From: an uncultured Acidimicrobiales bacterium | GTDB taxonomy: Bacteria > Actinomycetota > Acidimicrobiia > Acidimicrobiales > Iamiaceae | Length of the DNA stretch: 22,723 nt | Assembly (NCBI GenBank): GCA_937926025.1 | Contig: CALANQ010000074.1 | Location: forward strand, 1 to 22,723 | Direction: 5' to 3' | In this document: piece by piece, positions 1 through 6,461 of the stretch | Layout of the letters: every line of letters begins with the position of its first letter | Position numbering within the stretch: position 1 is the stretch's first letter | Notes under the pieces: generated by a model | Database searches by the model: none | Told to the model about the DNA's origin: nothing | Seen by the model: only the letters and a program-made list of their open reading frames with translations | Translations under genes and position numbers: made by a program

Positions 1-632
1 ACGACGGCGACGAGGATCTCGGTGGCGGCGGCCAGTACGGGGCAGGCCATCGGGTCGTCGCCGAGGACGGCGTCGGCGCCCTGACTGAAGTGGGGGTCGC
101 CGCGGGTGAGCATGGTGAGCCGCATGGACCCGACGGGCAGGTCGGGCAGCTGGGGCTCGGTCCAGGGGCCGATCTGGTCGGCGAGGACCTGCCCGGCGGC
201 GAGCAGGGCCGATGCCTTCGCCGCCACGTCGGGCGGCACCTGGTCGAGGATGGTGGCCCCGCCGGCGTGGTTGAGGTAGCGGACCGAGCCGTCGGCGTAC
301 GCGGCCAGCACGTCGTGCGCCGACTCGACGGTGACCTCGACCACAACGCCCAGCACCTCGCCGGCGATCGAGTCGCCCGGGTGCACGTTGACCGAGCGCA
401 GGAAGTGCCACGCCTGGAGGGTGTGGCGGGGCTCACCGCCGGAGAGGTCCGTCGCCAGGGCGATCTGCGACCACTCCCGGATGGCGAGGTCCTGGTCGCC
501 CGCTGCCAGGTGGTTGCGGGCCCGGACGAACCCGTCCCACGGGTCGCCGATCGGTTCCTCGCCGACGGGCCAGGCATCCAGCGGGACCATCCCGAACAGG
601 GTGGCCCGGAGCGCCTCGTCGGGCCCGCTCAC
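1..632 (-). CDS. Conserved hypothetical protein, 3' end outside window
   Basis: An uninterrupted reading frame of 210 codons runs off the left edge. It starts at GTG (632-630), which overlaps the stop of the upstream SnoaL-like gene as GTGA, so it is the last visible gene of the operon and probably translationally coupled. Third codon positions are almost all G or C, as in real genes here. The protein is soluble, with no signal peptide or membrane segment. Visible features are an N-terminal part (DPWDGFVRARNHLAAGD), a central segment with YADGSVRYLNHAG near residue 120, and a later part with QIGPWTEP and SMRLTMLTRGDPHF. I have an impression of a conserved uncharacterised family with this 'A-Y-x-D-G-x-x-R-Y-x-N' signature, but cannot name a domain or an activity. 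Its position suggests an accessory role in the catabolic operon. Confidence 0.75.
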   Translation of the reverse strand, partial: MSGPDEALRATLFGMVPLDAWPVGEEPIGDPWDGFVRARNHLAAGDQDLAIREWSQIALATDLSGGEPRHTLQAWHFLRSVNVHPGDSIAGEVLGVVVEVTVESAHDVLAAYADGSVRYLNHAGGATILDQVPPDVAAKASALLAAGQVLADQIGPWTEPQLPDLPVGSMRLTMLTRGDPHFSQGADAVLGDDPMACPVLAAATEILVAV

Positions 633-1105
633 GAGGTGGCCCCCGGTTCGGCGATGCCCGGATCCGCCAGGTGGTGCGACAGGTCCCCGACCAGGTCCAC
701 GAAGAAGCGCCGCTCGACGAAGTACCACCCGCCGGCGCCCCGGGCGAAGCGGTCCCGGTACCGGCCCGTGATGATCGGTTGCAGCGGGAGTCCGTCGACG
801 GCCTGGAGCACCAGGTACGACGACCGGGCCGTGACCACCCCGTCGGCGTCGGGCTCGTCGAGGACGATGTTGGTGACCAGGTGCTTCGTGCCCAGGGTGC
901 GGTCGCCGAGCGGGCCGTCGTGCAGCTGGGTGCCGCCGGCGAAGAACGCGGCGATCTGGTCCGGGCCCTCTGCGAACGGCTCGCCCTCGCCGGCCGCGAG
1001 GGTCGCCTCGACGAACAGGGCGCCGATGCCCTCGAAGTCGCCGGCGTCCATCAGGTCGCAGTAGCGGCCGATCAGGTTGCGGATGTGGTCCCCGTCGCTC
1101 AGCAC
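629..1105 (-). CDS. SnoaL-like (NTF2-fold) protein
   Basis: 158 aa, starting at GTG (1105-1103), 13 bases after the stop of the upstream SDR gene. The N-terminal helix pattern IRNLIGRYCDLMDAGDFEGIGALF and the later KHLVTNIVLDE, YLVLQAVDG and GRYRDRF..GGWYFVERRFFVDLVGDL segments are typical of the SnoaL_4/NTF2-like group. These are small cone-shaped alpha+beta barrels that act as ketosteroid-isomerase-like enzymes, dehydratases or ligand-binding proteins. The length matches the family. No catalytic residue can be assigned with confidence. Its place between an SDR and an unknown protein in an operon with a KstR-like operator fits work on a cyclic or polyketide-like hydrophobic substrate, but the reaction is not known. 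The stop overlaps the GTG of the next gene. Confidence 0.85.
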   Translation of the reverse strand: MLSDGDHIRNLIGRYCDLMDAGDFEGIGALFVEATLAAGEGEPFAEGPDQIAAFFAGGTQLHDGPLGDRTLGTKHLVTNIVLDEPDADGVVTARSSYLVLQAVDGLPLQPIITGRYRDRFARGAGGWYFVERRFFVDLVGDLSHHLADPGIAEPGATS

Positions 1106-1118
1106 GGCCCGGTGCCGA

Positions 1119-1913
1119 TCAGCCGAGGCCGAAGCCGGAGGCGGAGATGGCGCGGAGCAGGGCGTCGGACTGGAGGCTCGGCAGCACCGAGCCGCCGTCG
1201 ACCACGATGGTCTGGCCGGTCACGTACGACGCGGCATCGCTGGAGAGGAAGGCGATGACCTCGGCCACCTCCTCCGCACCGCCGACCCGGCCGGCCGGCG
1301 TGCCGGACTCGGCGGCCGTACGCCACTCGTCGTTCTGCACCACGATCTCGGTGAGCGGCGTGTGGATCATGCCGGGGGCCACGGCGTTGACCCGTACCGC
1401 CGGCGCCAGCTCCAGCGCTGCGGACTGCGTGAGGTTGAGCACCCCGGCCTTGGCGGCGGAGTACGGGCCCTCGCCGCGGGTGGGCCGCACGCCGGTGAGC
1501 GAGGCGTTGTTCACGATGGAGCCCTTCCCGGCCTCCAGCATGATCGGGCCGGCGGCCCGGATGCCGTGGAAGGTGCCGGTGAGGTTGACGCCGATGAGCA
1601 GCGCCCACTCCTTGTCGGTGTAGCTGAGCAGCGGCTTGGCGGTGCCGAGCCCGGCGTTGTTGACCAGGTCGGTGAGCCCGCCCATGGCCGACGCAGCGTC
1701 GAGCACGGCGGTGTTGACCCCGTCGGCGTCGCGCACGTCGCAGGCCACGGCCCGGCCGCCGATGTCGGCCGCCACCCGCTCGGCGGCACCGCCGTCGCGG
1801 TCCAGCACGGTGACCTGGGCGCCTTCGGCGGCGAACAGCCGGCAGACGGCCTCGCCGATGCCGGAGCCGCCTCCGGTGACCAGCGCCTGCCGCCCCTCGA
1901 ACCGCGCGCTCAC
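1119..1913 (-). CDS. SDR family NAD(P)-dependent oxidoreductase
   Basis: 264 aa classical short-chain dehydrogenase, probably oxidising or reducing a hydroxyl/keto group on the operon's substrate. The nucleotide-binding motif TGGGSGIG lies near residues 14-21, an acidic residue ends beta 2 (VLDRDGG, suggesting NAD rather than NADP), and NNAG is near residue 85. The catalytic Ser is in NNASLTG and Tyr/Lys are in YSAAK. The C-terminal half carries RVNAVAPGMIHTPL and the usual YVTGQTIVVDGG. The start is the GTG at 1913-1911, which overlaps the stop of the EthD gene (GTGA). The frame stays open far upstream, but that part is antisense-like and overlaps the EthD gene, so it is not used. Family and active site are clear; the substrate is not. 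Confidence 0.93.
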   Translation of the reverse strand: MSARFEGRQALVTGGGSGIGEAVCRLFAAEGAQVTVLDRDGGAAERVAADIGGRAVACDVRDADGVNTAVLDAASAMGGLTDLVNNAGLGTAKPLLSYTDKEWALLIGVNLTGTFHGIRAAGPIMLEAGKGSIVNNASLTGVRPTRGEGPYSAAKAGVLNLTQSAALELAPAVRVNAVAPGMIHTPLTEIVVQNDEWRTAAESGTPAGRVGGAEEVAEVIAFLSSDAASYVTGQTIVVDGGSVLPSLQSDALLRAISASGFGLG

Positions 1914-2263
1914 GGCTGGGCCGCCGGCGGGTTCGCTGGGTCGATCATGACGACCTGGCCCTCGGTGAAGACCACCTTGATCGACGATGGGTCCAAGAAG
2001 TTGGCCTCGTCCTCGCGCATCATGTCGCCCGCCGGGCCCGAGAGCATGGCGAGGAAGTCGTCCCAGGTGGCGAACTCCTGGACGGCCACCCCGTCCCAGC
2101 CCGACTGGTCCTGCGGGGCGGCCGGGTACTGCACGTAGCTGAGCGTCTGGCCGCCGAGCTCCGGCGTGTCCCGGATCATCGGGCCGTGCTGGGTGTGCCA
2201 GTAGGTGAGGAAGTCCTCGCGGGACATCCCCTCCTTGCGCTTCACGAAGGCGAACAGCTTCAT
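1910..2263 (-). CDS. EthD domain-containing protein
   Basis: 117 aa protein of the dimeric alpha-beta barrel (ferredoxin-like) EthD family. It opens MKLFAFVKRKEGMSREDFLTYW and continues HTQHGPMIRD, the conserved start of these domains. A central WDGVAVQEFATWDDFLAML and a C-terminal VVFTEGQVVM strand follow. EthD proteins occur in catabolic clusters (ether degradation, polyketide and steroid pathways), often as accessory proteins, and some related barrels are cyclases or decarboxylases. No activity can be assigned here. The ATG start overlaps the stop of the DUF2510 gene (ATGA) and its own stop overlaps the GTG of the SDR gene, so three genes are coupled in a row. A longer frame continues upstream but runs through the DUF2510 gene. 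Confidence 0.88.
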   Translation of the reverse strand: MKLFAFVKRKEGMSREDFLTYWHTQHGPMIRDTPELGGQTLSYVQYPAAPQDQSGWDGVAVQEFATWDDFLAMLSGPAGDMMREDEANFLDPSSIKVVFTEGQVVMIDPANPPAAQP

Positions 2264-2853
2264 GTGGAGGGTCCAATCGGGTCGGTGCCGGTGACGCCGG
2301 CGTTGCTGACGTGCTCGGTCCAGTTCTGGCCGTCGTGGTACCGGACCTCGTGGCGCCCGGACGGGTCGGGCAGCCAGCCGCCGACGGTGGCGGGGCGACC
2401 GGGCGACACCGGGGCGCCGGGCGTGCCCGGCGCGGTGGGGGCACCGGGCGAGCCCAGCATGGTGCCGGCCATCATCGGGGGGACGGCACCGGGAGCGGGG
2501 GCGGCGCCCACCGGTCCGACGCCGGTGACCCCGATGCTCCCCTGCAGGAAGATCAGCCACGGCGCCTTCCAGTGGATGCGGGTGACGGTGTCGGGGGCGA
2601 CGTCGACCACCACCCCGTTGCGACCCATGTGCGGCGCGAGGAAGTAGTTGCACCAGGCCTCCACCGTGTAGCGGCCGGGCGGCACCGGGATGGACACGGT
2701 CCCCCAGTTCTGCTTCTGCTCGGCGCCGTTCAGGGCCACGACGGGCTTGAAGAAGTAGAGGAGGAAGGCCAGGAAGATGAACGAGGTCTTGACCTCGATC
2801 ACCGCCTGGTCGGACGAGGTGGGGACGGATCCGGGGTTCTGCGGTGCGGTCAT
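2260..2853 (-). CDS. DUF2510 domain protein with beta-sandwich-like N-terminus
   Basis: 197 aa. Residues 159-183 (GGWLPDPSGRHEVRYHDGQNW and onwards) are a DUF2510 domain, a short actinobacterial module with the W-x-P-DP...RYWDG-x-x-WT pattern. Residues about 18-110 contain FKPVVALNGAEQKQNWG and IPVPPGRYTVEAW, resembling the small beta-sandwich found with other DUF2510 domains. The segment TSFIFLAFLLYFFKPVVAL is very hydrophobic, so a membrane anchor is the alternative reading. A Pro/Gly/Ala-rich linker (about 115-157) joins the two parts. Function is unknown; DUF2510 proteins are usually envelope-associated. The gene lies 31 bases after the upstream SDR and overlaps the EthD start by 4 bases. 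A structural or membrane-type protein inside a run of small catabolic enzymes is unusual. Confidence 0.85.
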   Translation of the reverse strand: MTAPQNPGSVPTSSDQAVIEVKTSFIFLAFLLYFFKPVVALNGAEQKQNWGTVSIPVPPGRYTVEAWCNYFLAPHMGRNGVVVDVAPDTVTRIHWKAPWLIFLQGSIGVTGVGPVGAAPAPGAVPPMMAGTMLGSPGAPTAPGTPGAPVSPGRPATVGGWLPDPSGRHEVRYHDGQNWTEHVSNAGVTGTDPIGPST

Positions 2854-2884
2854 GGGCGATCCCTACCCGTTCGACGCCGGTGCG

Positions 2885-3667
2885 CTACCCGTTGAACCAG
2901 TGGCCGGCGTTCACACCGATCATCTGGCCGGTGACGGGCTTGGACAGCGGTGAGGCGAAGTACACGGCGGTGCCGGCGATCTCCTCGCTGTGCGGGAGGT
3001 ACCGGAGGCAGGTCTCCGACGCCACCTCGTCGTACACCTCCTGGAAGGTGATGCCGCGCTTCTCGGCCTGGTGGTTGAAGTACCACTCGACCGAATCGCC
3101 GTAGATGTAGCCGGGGTGGATGCCGTTGACCCGGATGCCACGAGGCCCCAGCTCCAGGGCGAGGGTCTTGGTGACCGTGGCCAGCGCGCCCTTCGACGCC
3201 GCGTACGCACCCCACTTCTCCTGGATGCGCTGCACAGACATGGTGTTGATCATGATGACCCGGCCGTCGCCGCTGGCCTCGAGGTGCGGCACGGCGGCGC
3301 GGGTCATGGCGAGGGAGCCGAACAGGTTGACCTCGATGGTCTGGCGCCAGCGGTCGAAGTCGGCGTCCATGAAGCTCTTGGCGTCGCCGCCGTCGTACGC
3401 GTTGTTCACCACGATGTCGAGCCGGCCCAGCTCCGCAGCCGCTGCGTTCACCGCTTCAGTGCAGGCGGCCTCGTCGGCGATGTCGCACACGACGGGGAAC
3501 GCCCGGACGCCCAGGGCCTCGACCTCCTCGGCCACCGCCTCGAGCCGGCTGAGGGTGCGCCCTCCGAGGGCCACGCTGGCGCCTTCGCGGGCGAAGGCGA
3601 GCGAGATGTCGCGGCCCATGCCGGGGCCGATCCCCGAGACGATGGCGACCTTGCCTTCGAGCAGCAT
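2885..3667 (-). CDS. SDR family oxidoreductase (NNAY variant)
   Basis: 260 aa short-chain dehydrogenase/reductase. The cofactor loop is SGIGPGMG near residues 10-17, a GxGPGxG variant common in actinobacterial lipid and steroid SDRs. The usual NNAG reads NNAYDGG here, an uncommon substitution. Catalytic residues are Ser in NTMSVQR and Tyr/Lys in YAASK. The C-terminus has RVNGIHPGYIYGD and ends GHWFNG, with a longer substrate loop (EWYFNHQAEKRGITF) before it. The ATG at 3667 is well supported by an AGGAG about 7 bases upstream. It is the second gene of the operon, 34 bases after the F420/LLM gene. It probably acts on a keto or hydroxyl group of a bulky hydrophobic substrate (inference). Confidence 0.93.
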   Translation of the reverse strand: MLLEGKVAIVSGIGPGMGRDISLAFAREGASVALGGRTLSRLEAVAEEVEALGVRAFPVVCDIADEAACTEAVNAAAAELGRLDIVVNNAYDGGDAKSFMDADFDRWRQTIEVNLFGSLAMTRAAVPHLEASGDGRVIMINTMSVQRIQEKWGAYAASKGALATVTKTLALELGPRGIRVNGIHPGYIYGDSVEWYFNHQAEKRGITFQEVYDEVASETCLRYLPHSEEIAGTAVYFASPLSKPVTGQMIGVNAGHWFNG

Positions 3668-3701
3668 GCAGTTCTCCTGATCCGTTGGGGGGGGGTGGCG
3701 T

Positions 3702-4637
3702 TCAGCCGAGGTGGGGGATGACGTCGGCGCCGAAGCGGCCGATCTGGTCGATGAGCTCGTCGAGCGAGCGGGAGCGGAGGCGCACCTGGGCCTGGCCGAC
3801 GCCCATGGCCTGGAACTTCCGCAGGACGTGCACGATCTTCTCCGGCGGACCGGTGAGCGTCGGGCCGCCCAGGTCCCAGTCGGCGTCGCCGACGTAGACC
3901 CCGCCGACCAGGGCGCCGAAGTCGAAGGCGTCGTGGCGTCCGGCCTCGTCTCGCAGGCGCTTGATCTGGTCGATGATCTCGGGCGTGACGGGGCCCTGGG
4001 GCAGCCAGCCGTCGCCCCGCTGCGCAGCGCGTCGGAGGGCCGCCGGCGACGAGCCACCGACCCAGATGGGCGGGCCGTCCTCCTGGACGGGGCGCGGGTG
4101 CTGGCCGAGGTCCGCCGCCGGCCAGGTGGGACCCGGCAGCGTCGGGTAGTCCTCGGCGAACGCGGCCCGCAGGGCGTCGATGGACTCGTCGAGCAGCTTG
4201 CCCCGCTCGGCGAACGGCAGGCCGAGCAGCTCGAACTCGGCCTCCACGTGGCCGGCGCCGACGCCCATGATGACCCGGCCGCCGGAGATGGCGTCGATGG
4301 TGGCGAACGACTTGGCCACCTGGAGCGGGTGCCGGTACGCGGGAACGTAGATGTGGCTGAGGAGGCGCACGTCGGTGGTGATGCCGGCCAGCCACCCGAG
4401 CGTGGCGACGGTGTCCCACCACTCGGTGCTCATCACCTCGGCCTTCTCCGACGGGATGGCGATGTGGTCGCACACCCCCACGTAGAAGAACCCGGCGCGG
4501 TCCGCGGCCTGGGCGACGGCGGCCAGCTCGGTCGCGCCGGCGTGCTCCTCCCACGGCTCCACGAAGTTGGTGGACTTGGACTGGATCGGCAGCTGCATGC
4601 CGATGGCGAGCCGCTCAGGCGGCAACACGGTCCCCAT
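3702..4637 (-). CDS. LLM class (F420-dependent type) oxidoreductase
   Basis: 311 aa luciferase-like monooxygenase-fold protein, probably using reduced or oxidised F420 in a TIM barrel. The N-terminus reads LAIGMQLPIQSKS, followed by GFFYVGVCDHIAIP, the conserved strand-loop of the family. Next come the GGRVIMGVGAGHVEAEFELLG stretch, characteristic of TIGR03619-like members, and a GPPIWVGGSSPAALRRAAQRGDGW block. Substrate and direction of hydride transfer are not known. ATG 4637 is chosen because a TAGTGT -10 box lies 8 bases upstream, giving a near-leaderless message. An in-frame GTG at 4649 would fall inside that box. First gene of the minus-strand operon, just downstream of a KstR-like operator (4663-4676), whose regulon in mycobacteria covers sterol catabolism. 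Confidence 0.92.
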   Translation of the reverse strand: MGTVLPPERLAIGMQLPIQSKSTNFVEPWEEHAGATELAAVAQAADRAGFFYVGVCDHIAIPSEKAEVMSTEWWDTVATLGWLAGITTDVRLLSHIYVPAYRHPLQVAKSFATIDAISGGRVIMGVGAGHVEAEFELLGLPFAERGKLLDESIDALRAAFAEDYPTLPGPTWPAADLGQHPRPVQEDGPPIWVGGSSPAALRRAAQRGDGWLPQGPVTPEIIDQIKRLRDEAGRHDAFDFGALVGGVYVGDADWDLGGPTLTGPPEKIVHVLRKFQAMGVGQAQVRLRSRSLDELIDQIGRFGADVIPHLG

Positions 4638-4645
4638 GCCTCGGG

Positions 4646-4651
4646 ACACTA
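4646..4651 (-). promoter_or_regulatory. Putative -10 box of the LLM operon
   Basis: On the minus strand the hexamer reads TAGTGT and ends 8 bases before the ATG at 4637, matching the TAnnnT consensus. No convincing -35 is visible at 16-18 bases, where the KstR-like site lies. Transcription would begin at or very near the start codon. Confidence 0.45.
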
Positions 4652-4662
4652 CGTCACGTTTT

Positions 4663-4676
4663 TAGAACGCGTTGCA
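4663..4676. promoter_or_regulatory. KstR-like operator upstream of the LLM/SDR operon
   Basis: TAGAACGCGTTGCA fits every fixed position of the mycobacterial KstR consensus TnnAACnnGTTnnA. It lies 25 bases upstream of the ATG at 4637, over the expected -35 region, where a repressor would block polymerase. A second match (17606-17619) precedes the aldehyde dehydrogenase gene. Both share a longer block, TTAGAACnCGTTnCAGTTT. KstR is a TetR-type repressor of sterol catabolism released by steroid CoA thioesters. No clear KstR gene is in the window. Confidence 0.7.
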
Positions 4677-4698
4677 GTTTTCACCCACCAGCACCCCG

Positions 4699-4739
4699 AA
4701 CCCACCCCAACCCCACCCCAACTCCACCCCAACCCCACC
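4699..4739 (-). repeat. C/G-skewed degenerate tandem repeat, G-quadruplex-prone
   Basis: Roughly four copies of an 11-base unit like AACCCCACCCC lie in a row. On the minus strand this gives many GGGG runs separated by 1-3 bases, satisfying a G-quadruplex pattern. It is the non-coding stretch between the peptidase gene and the LLM promoter and directly abuts the long hairpin. Confidence 0.65.
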
Positions 4740-4797
4740 GAAGTTGGTGTGAAGATTGGGCCAGGACCCCAATCTTCACACCAACTTCGGTGGGGTT
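4731..4797. terminator. Perfect 30-bp inverted repeat (strong hairpin)
   Basis: Bases 4731-4760 are the exact reverse complement of 4768-4797, separated by a 7-base loop (CCAGGAC). The repeat lies 38 bases after the stop of the peptidase gene (minus strand) and about 55 bases before the KstR-like operator of the next operon. A hairpin this long can stop read-through from the peptidase operon into the LLM operon. There is no clear U-tract, and the stem is longer than a usual intrinsic terminator, so a small repeat element is an alternative. The flanks continue with imperfect symmetry (C-rich left, G-rich right). Confidence 0.6.
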
Positions 4798-4834
4798 CGG
4801 TTGGGGAGGTGGGGACGAGCGGGGGCGGGGCGGG

Positions 4835-5740
4835 TCAGGCGAAGGTGTCGCAGCGGCTGGCGTCGCCGGACTCGAAGCCGGTGGTGAACCACTGCTTGCG
4901 CTGGGCGGATGAGCCGTGGGTGAACGACTCCTGGTTGGAGTTGCTGCCCTGGATGGCGTCGTCGCCGACCGCCTGGGCGGCGTCGATGGCCTCGTCGAAG
5001 TCGCCGTCCTCGAGCCGCTGGTCCTCGAACGCCGACTTCGCCCAGACGCCGGCGAGGCAGTCGGCCTGGAGCTCCATCTTCACCGAGAGCGCGTTGGCCT
5101 CGGCCTGCGAGGCACCCTGCTGGGCCTGGCGGACCTCGTCGTCGACGCCCAGGAGGTTCTGGATGTGGTGGCCGTACTCGTGGGCCAGCACGTAGGCCAT
5201 GGCGAAGTCCCCGTCGAAGCCCAGCTGCTGCTCGAGCTGCTGGTAGAAGCCGAAGTCGATGAAGATCTTCTTCGACGGCGGGCAGTAGAACGGCCCGGCC
5301 TGGGGCTGGCCGACGCCGCAGCCGCCCGTGTCGGTGGGGGCGTCGAAGATGACCAGCGACGCCTTGGAGAACGGCTGGTCCGAGGCGGCGAACTCGGCGG
5401 ACCAGTAGTCCTCGAGCAGCGTGCCCACATCGCCGACGAACTCGTACTGCTGGTCCTTGGTGCCGTCGGTGTTACGGGGCGCCGTCTGCTGGGTGGAGGT
5501 CTGGCCGTCGAGCTGGCCGAGGATGTCGTCGAGCCCGCCCGACCCGCTGCCGCCCCCGCCCACCACCTGGGACAGGACGACCCCGATGATCACCACGATC
5601 AGCGCCGGGATGCCGACCTTGGCGCCCTTGCCGCCGCCGCCCAGCACGGACCCGAGCCCACCGAGGCCCCCACCTGCGGACCGCTGGCCGCGGCGGTCCT
5701 CGATCTGGAAGTCGTCGCCATCGACGTCATCGAGCTTCAT
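4835..5740 (-). CDS. Neutral zinc metallopeptidase (YpfJ type), membrane-anchored
   Basis: 301 aa protein of the Zn_peptidase (PF04228, YpfJ-like) family. Residues 43-60 (GIPALIVVIIGVVLSQVV) form one membrane segment after a Gly-rich N-terminus, so the catalytic part is probably outside the membrane. The zinc motif HEYGHH is at 187-192. ELQADC at 223-228 probably gives the third ligand and is a family signature. The later SFTHGSSAQRKQWF and the final GDASRCDTF are also conserved. Cysteines at 141, 153, 228 and near the C-terminus could form disulfides. Physiological substrates of this family are not established. The gene follows the TetR gene by 30 bases and is probably the last of the operon, ending before the long hairpin. 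The link to the other enzymes is unclear and may be only positional. Confidence 0.93.
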   Translation of the reverse strand: MKLDDVDGDDFQIEDRRGQRSAGGGLGGLGSVLGGGGKGAKVGIPALIVVIIGVVLSQVVGGGGSGSGGLDDILGQLDGQTSTQQTAPRNTDGTKDQQYEFVGDVGTLLEDYWSAEFAASDQPFSKASLVIFDAPTDTGGCGVGQPQAGPFYCPPSKKIFIDFGFYQQLEQQLGFDGDFAMAYVLAHEYGHHIQNLLGVDDEVRQAQQGASQAEANALSVKMELQADCLAGVWAKSAFEDQRLEDGDFDEAIDAAQAVGDDAIQGSNSNQESFTHGSSAQRKQWFTTGFESGDASRCDTFA

Positions 5741-5770
5741 CGCACCCCCCGTGCCCTCCGGTGCCCGCGG

Positions 5771-6451
5771 TCAGACCGGCGGCTTCTGGCCGGTGACGGT
5801 CCAGAAGACGATGCGGGCCATGGTGGCCTGGAGGTCGTCGGCCCGAACGCCCCACAGCTCGAAGCCGAGGCGGTGCGCGGACACGTGGGCCAGCATGGCC
5901 ACCAGCACGCCGGCGATGGCCTCGGAGTCGATGCCCGGCTGGCCCTTGCCCGCCTTCTGGTGCTCCTTGGCCGCCGCCGCCAGGGCGTTGTTCAGGTCGT
6001 TGAGGAGGTGGATGCGGATGTTGGCGAAGCGGGGGTCGCCCTCGTCGGTGGCGAGGTCGATGACCCGGAGCACCGGCTGGTGCTGGGCCCAGAACGTGAG
6101 CATGGCGCCGGCGAGGGCCTCGGCCCCCTCGTAGCCGGCCTTGCCGCGCCACGAGTTGGCGGTGACCAGGTCGGCGAACTGCTCGGTGCCCGAGGCCACC
6201 ATCTCGTCGGCCAGCACCAGGATCGCCGACTCCACGTCGGGAAAGTACTGGTAGAAGGTGGCGGGCGACGTGCCCGCCTCCCGGGCGATGTCCACCACCT
6301 TCAGGTCCCGGTACGACGTCGTGCGCAGCATGTCGGCGGCGCAGTCGAGGAGCCGCTGGCGCGTGGCCTGCCCTCGCCGCCCGGGCACGCGCCCGTCGGC
6401 CGCCCGCGGCTCGTCGGTCTCGTCGGTCTTGCTCACCTGGTCCGCGGTCAC
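5771..6451 (-). CDS. TetR/AcrR family transcriptional regulator
   Basis: 226 aa. After a charged leader of about 25 residues, GRRGQATRQRLLDCAADML begins the DNA-binding domain. The helix-turn-helix is at about 49-69 (DLKVVDIAREAGTSPATFYQYF). The C-terminal ligand-binding half contains AMLTFWAQHQPVLRVIDLATDEGDP and AIAGVLVAMLAHVSAHR. The start is GTG at 6451-6449, 10 bases after the DoxX stop, so it is cotranscribed with isochorismatase-fadD-doxX. It does not resemble KstR or KstR2 closely enough to be called either. As the only regulator in this operon, it is the best candidate to bind the 17-bp palindromes at 9309-9325 and 11229-11245 (inference), making it an autoregulated local repressor whose ligand may be the CoA ester made by the ligase. 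Confidence 0.92.
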   Translation of the reverse strand: MTADQVSKTDETDEPRAADGRVPGRRGQATRQRLLDCAADMLRTTSYRDLKVVDIAREAGTSPATFYQYFPDVESAILVLADEMVASGTEQFADLVTANSWRGKAGYEGAEALAGAMLTFWAQHQPVLRVIDLATDEGDPRFANIRIHLLNDLNNALAAAAKEHQKAGKGQPGIDSEAIAGVLVAMLAHVSAHRLGFELWGVRADDLQATMARIVFWTVTGQKPPV

Positions 6452-6461
6452 CCGGGGAAGG

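Noticed and set aside
90..1064. Long plus-strand open frame over the SnoaL and hypothetical genes
   Set aside because: Gly/Arg/Pro/Val-rich product typical of antisense frames in high-GC DNA; the minus-strand frames match known families and chain by GTGA overlaps.
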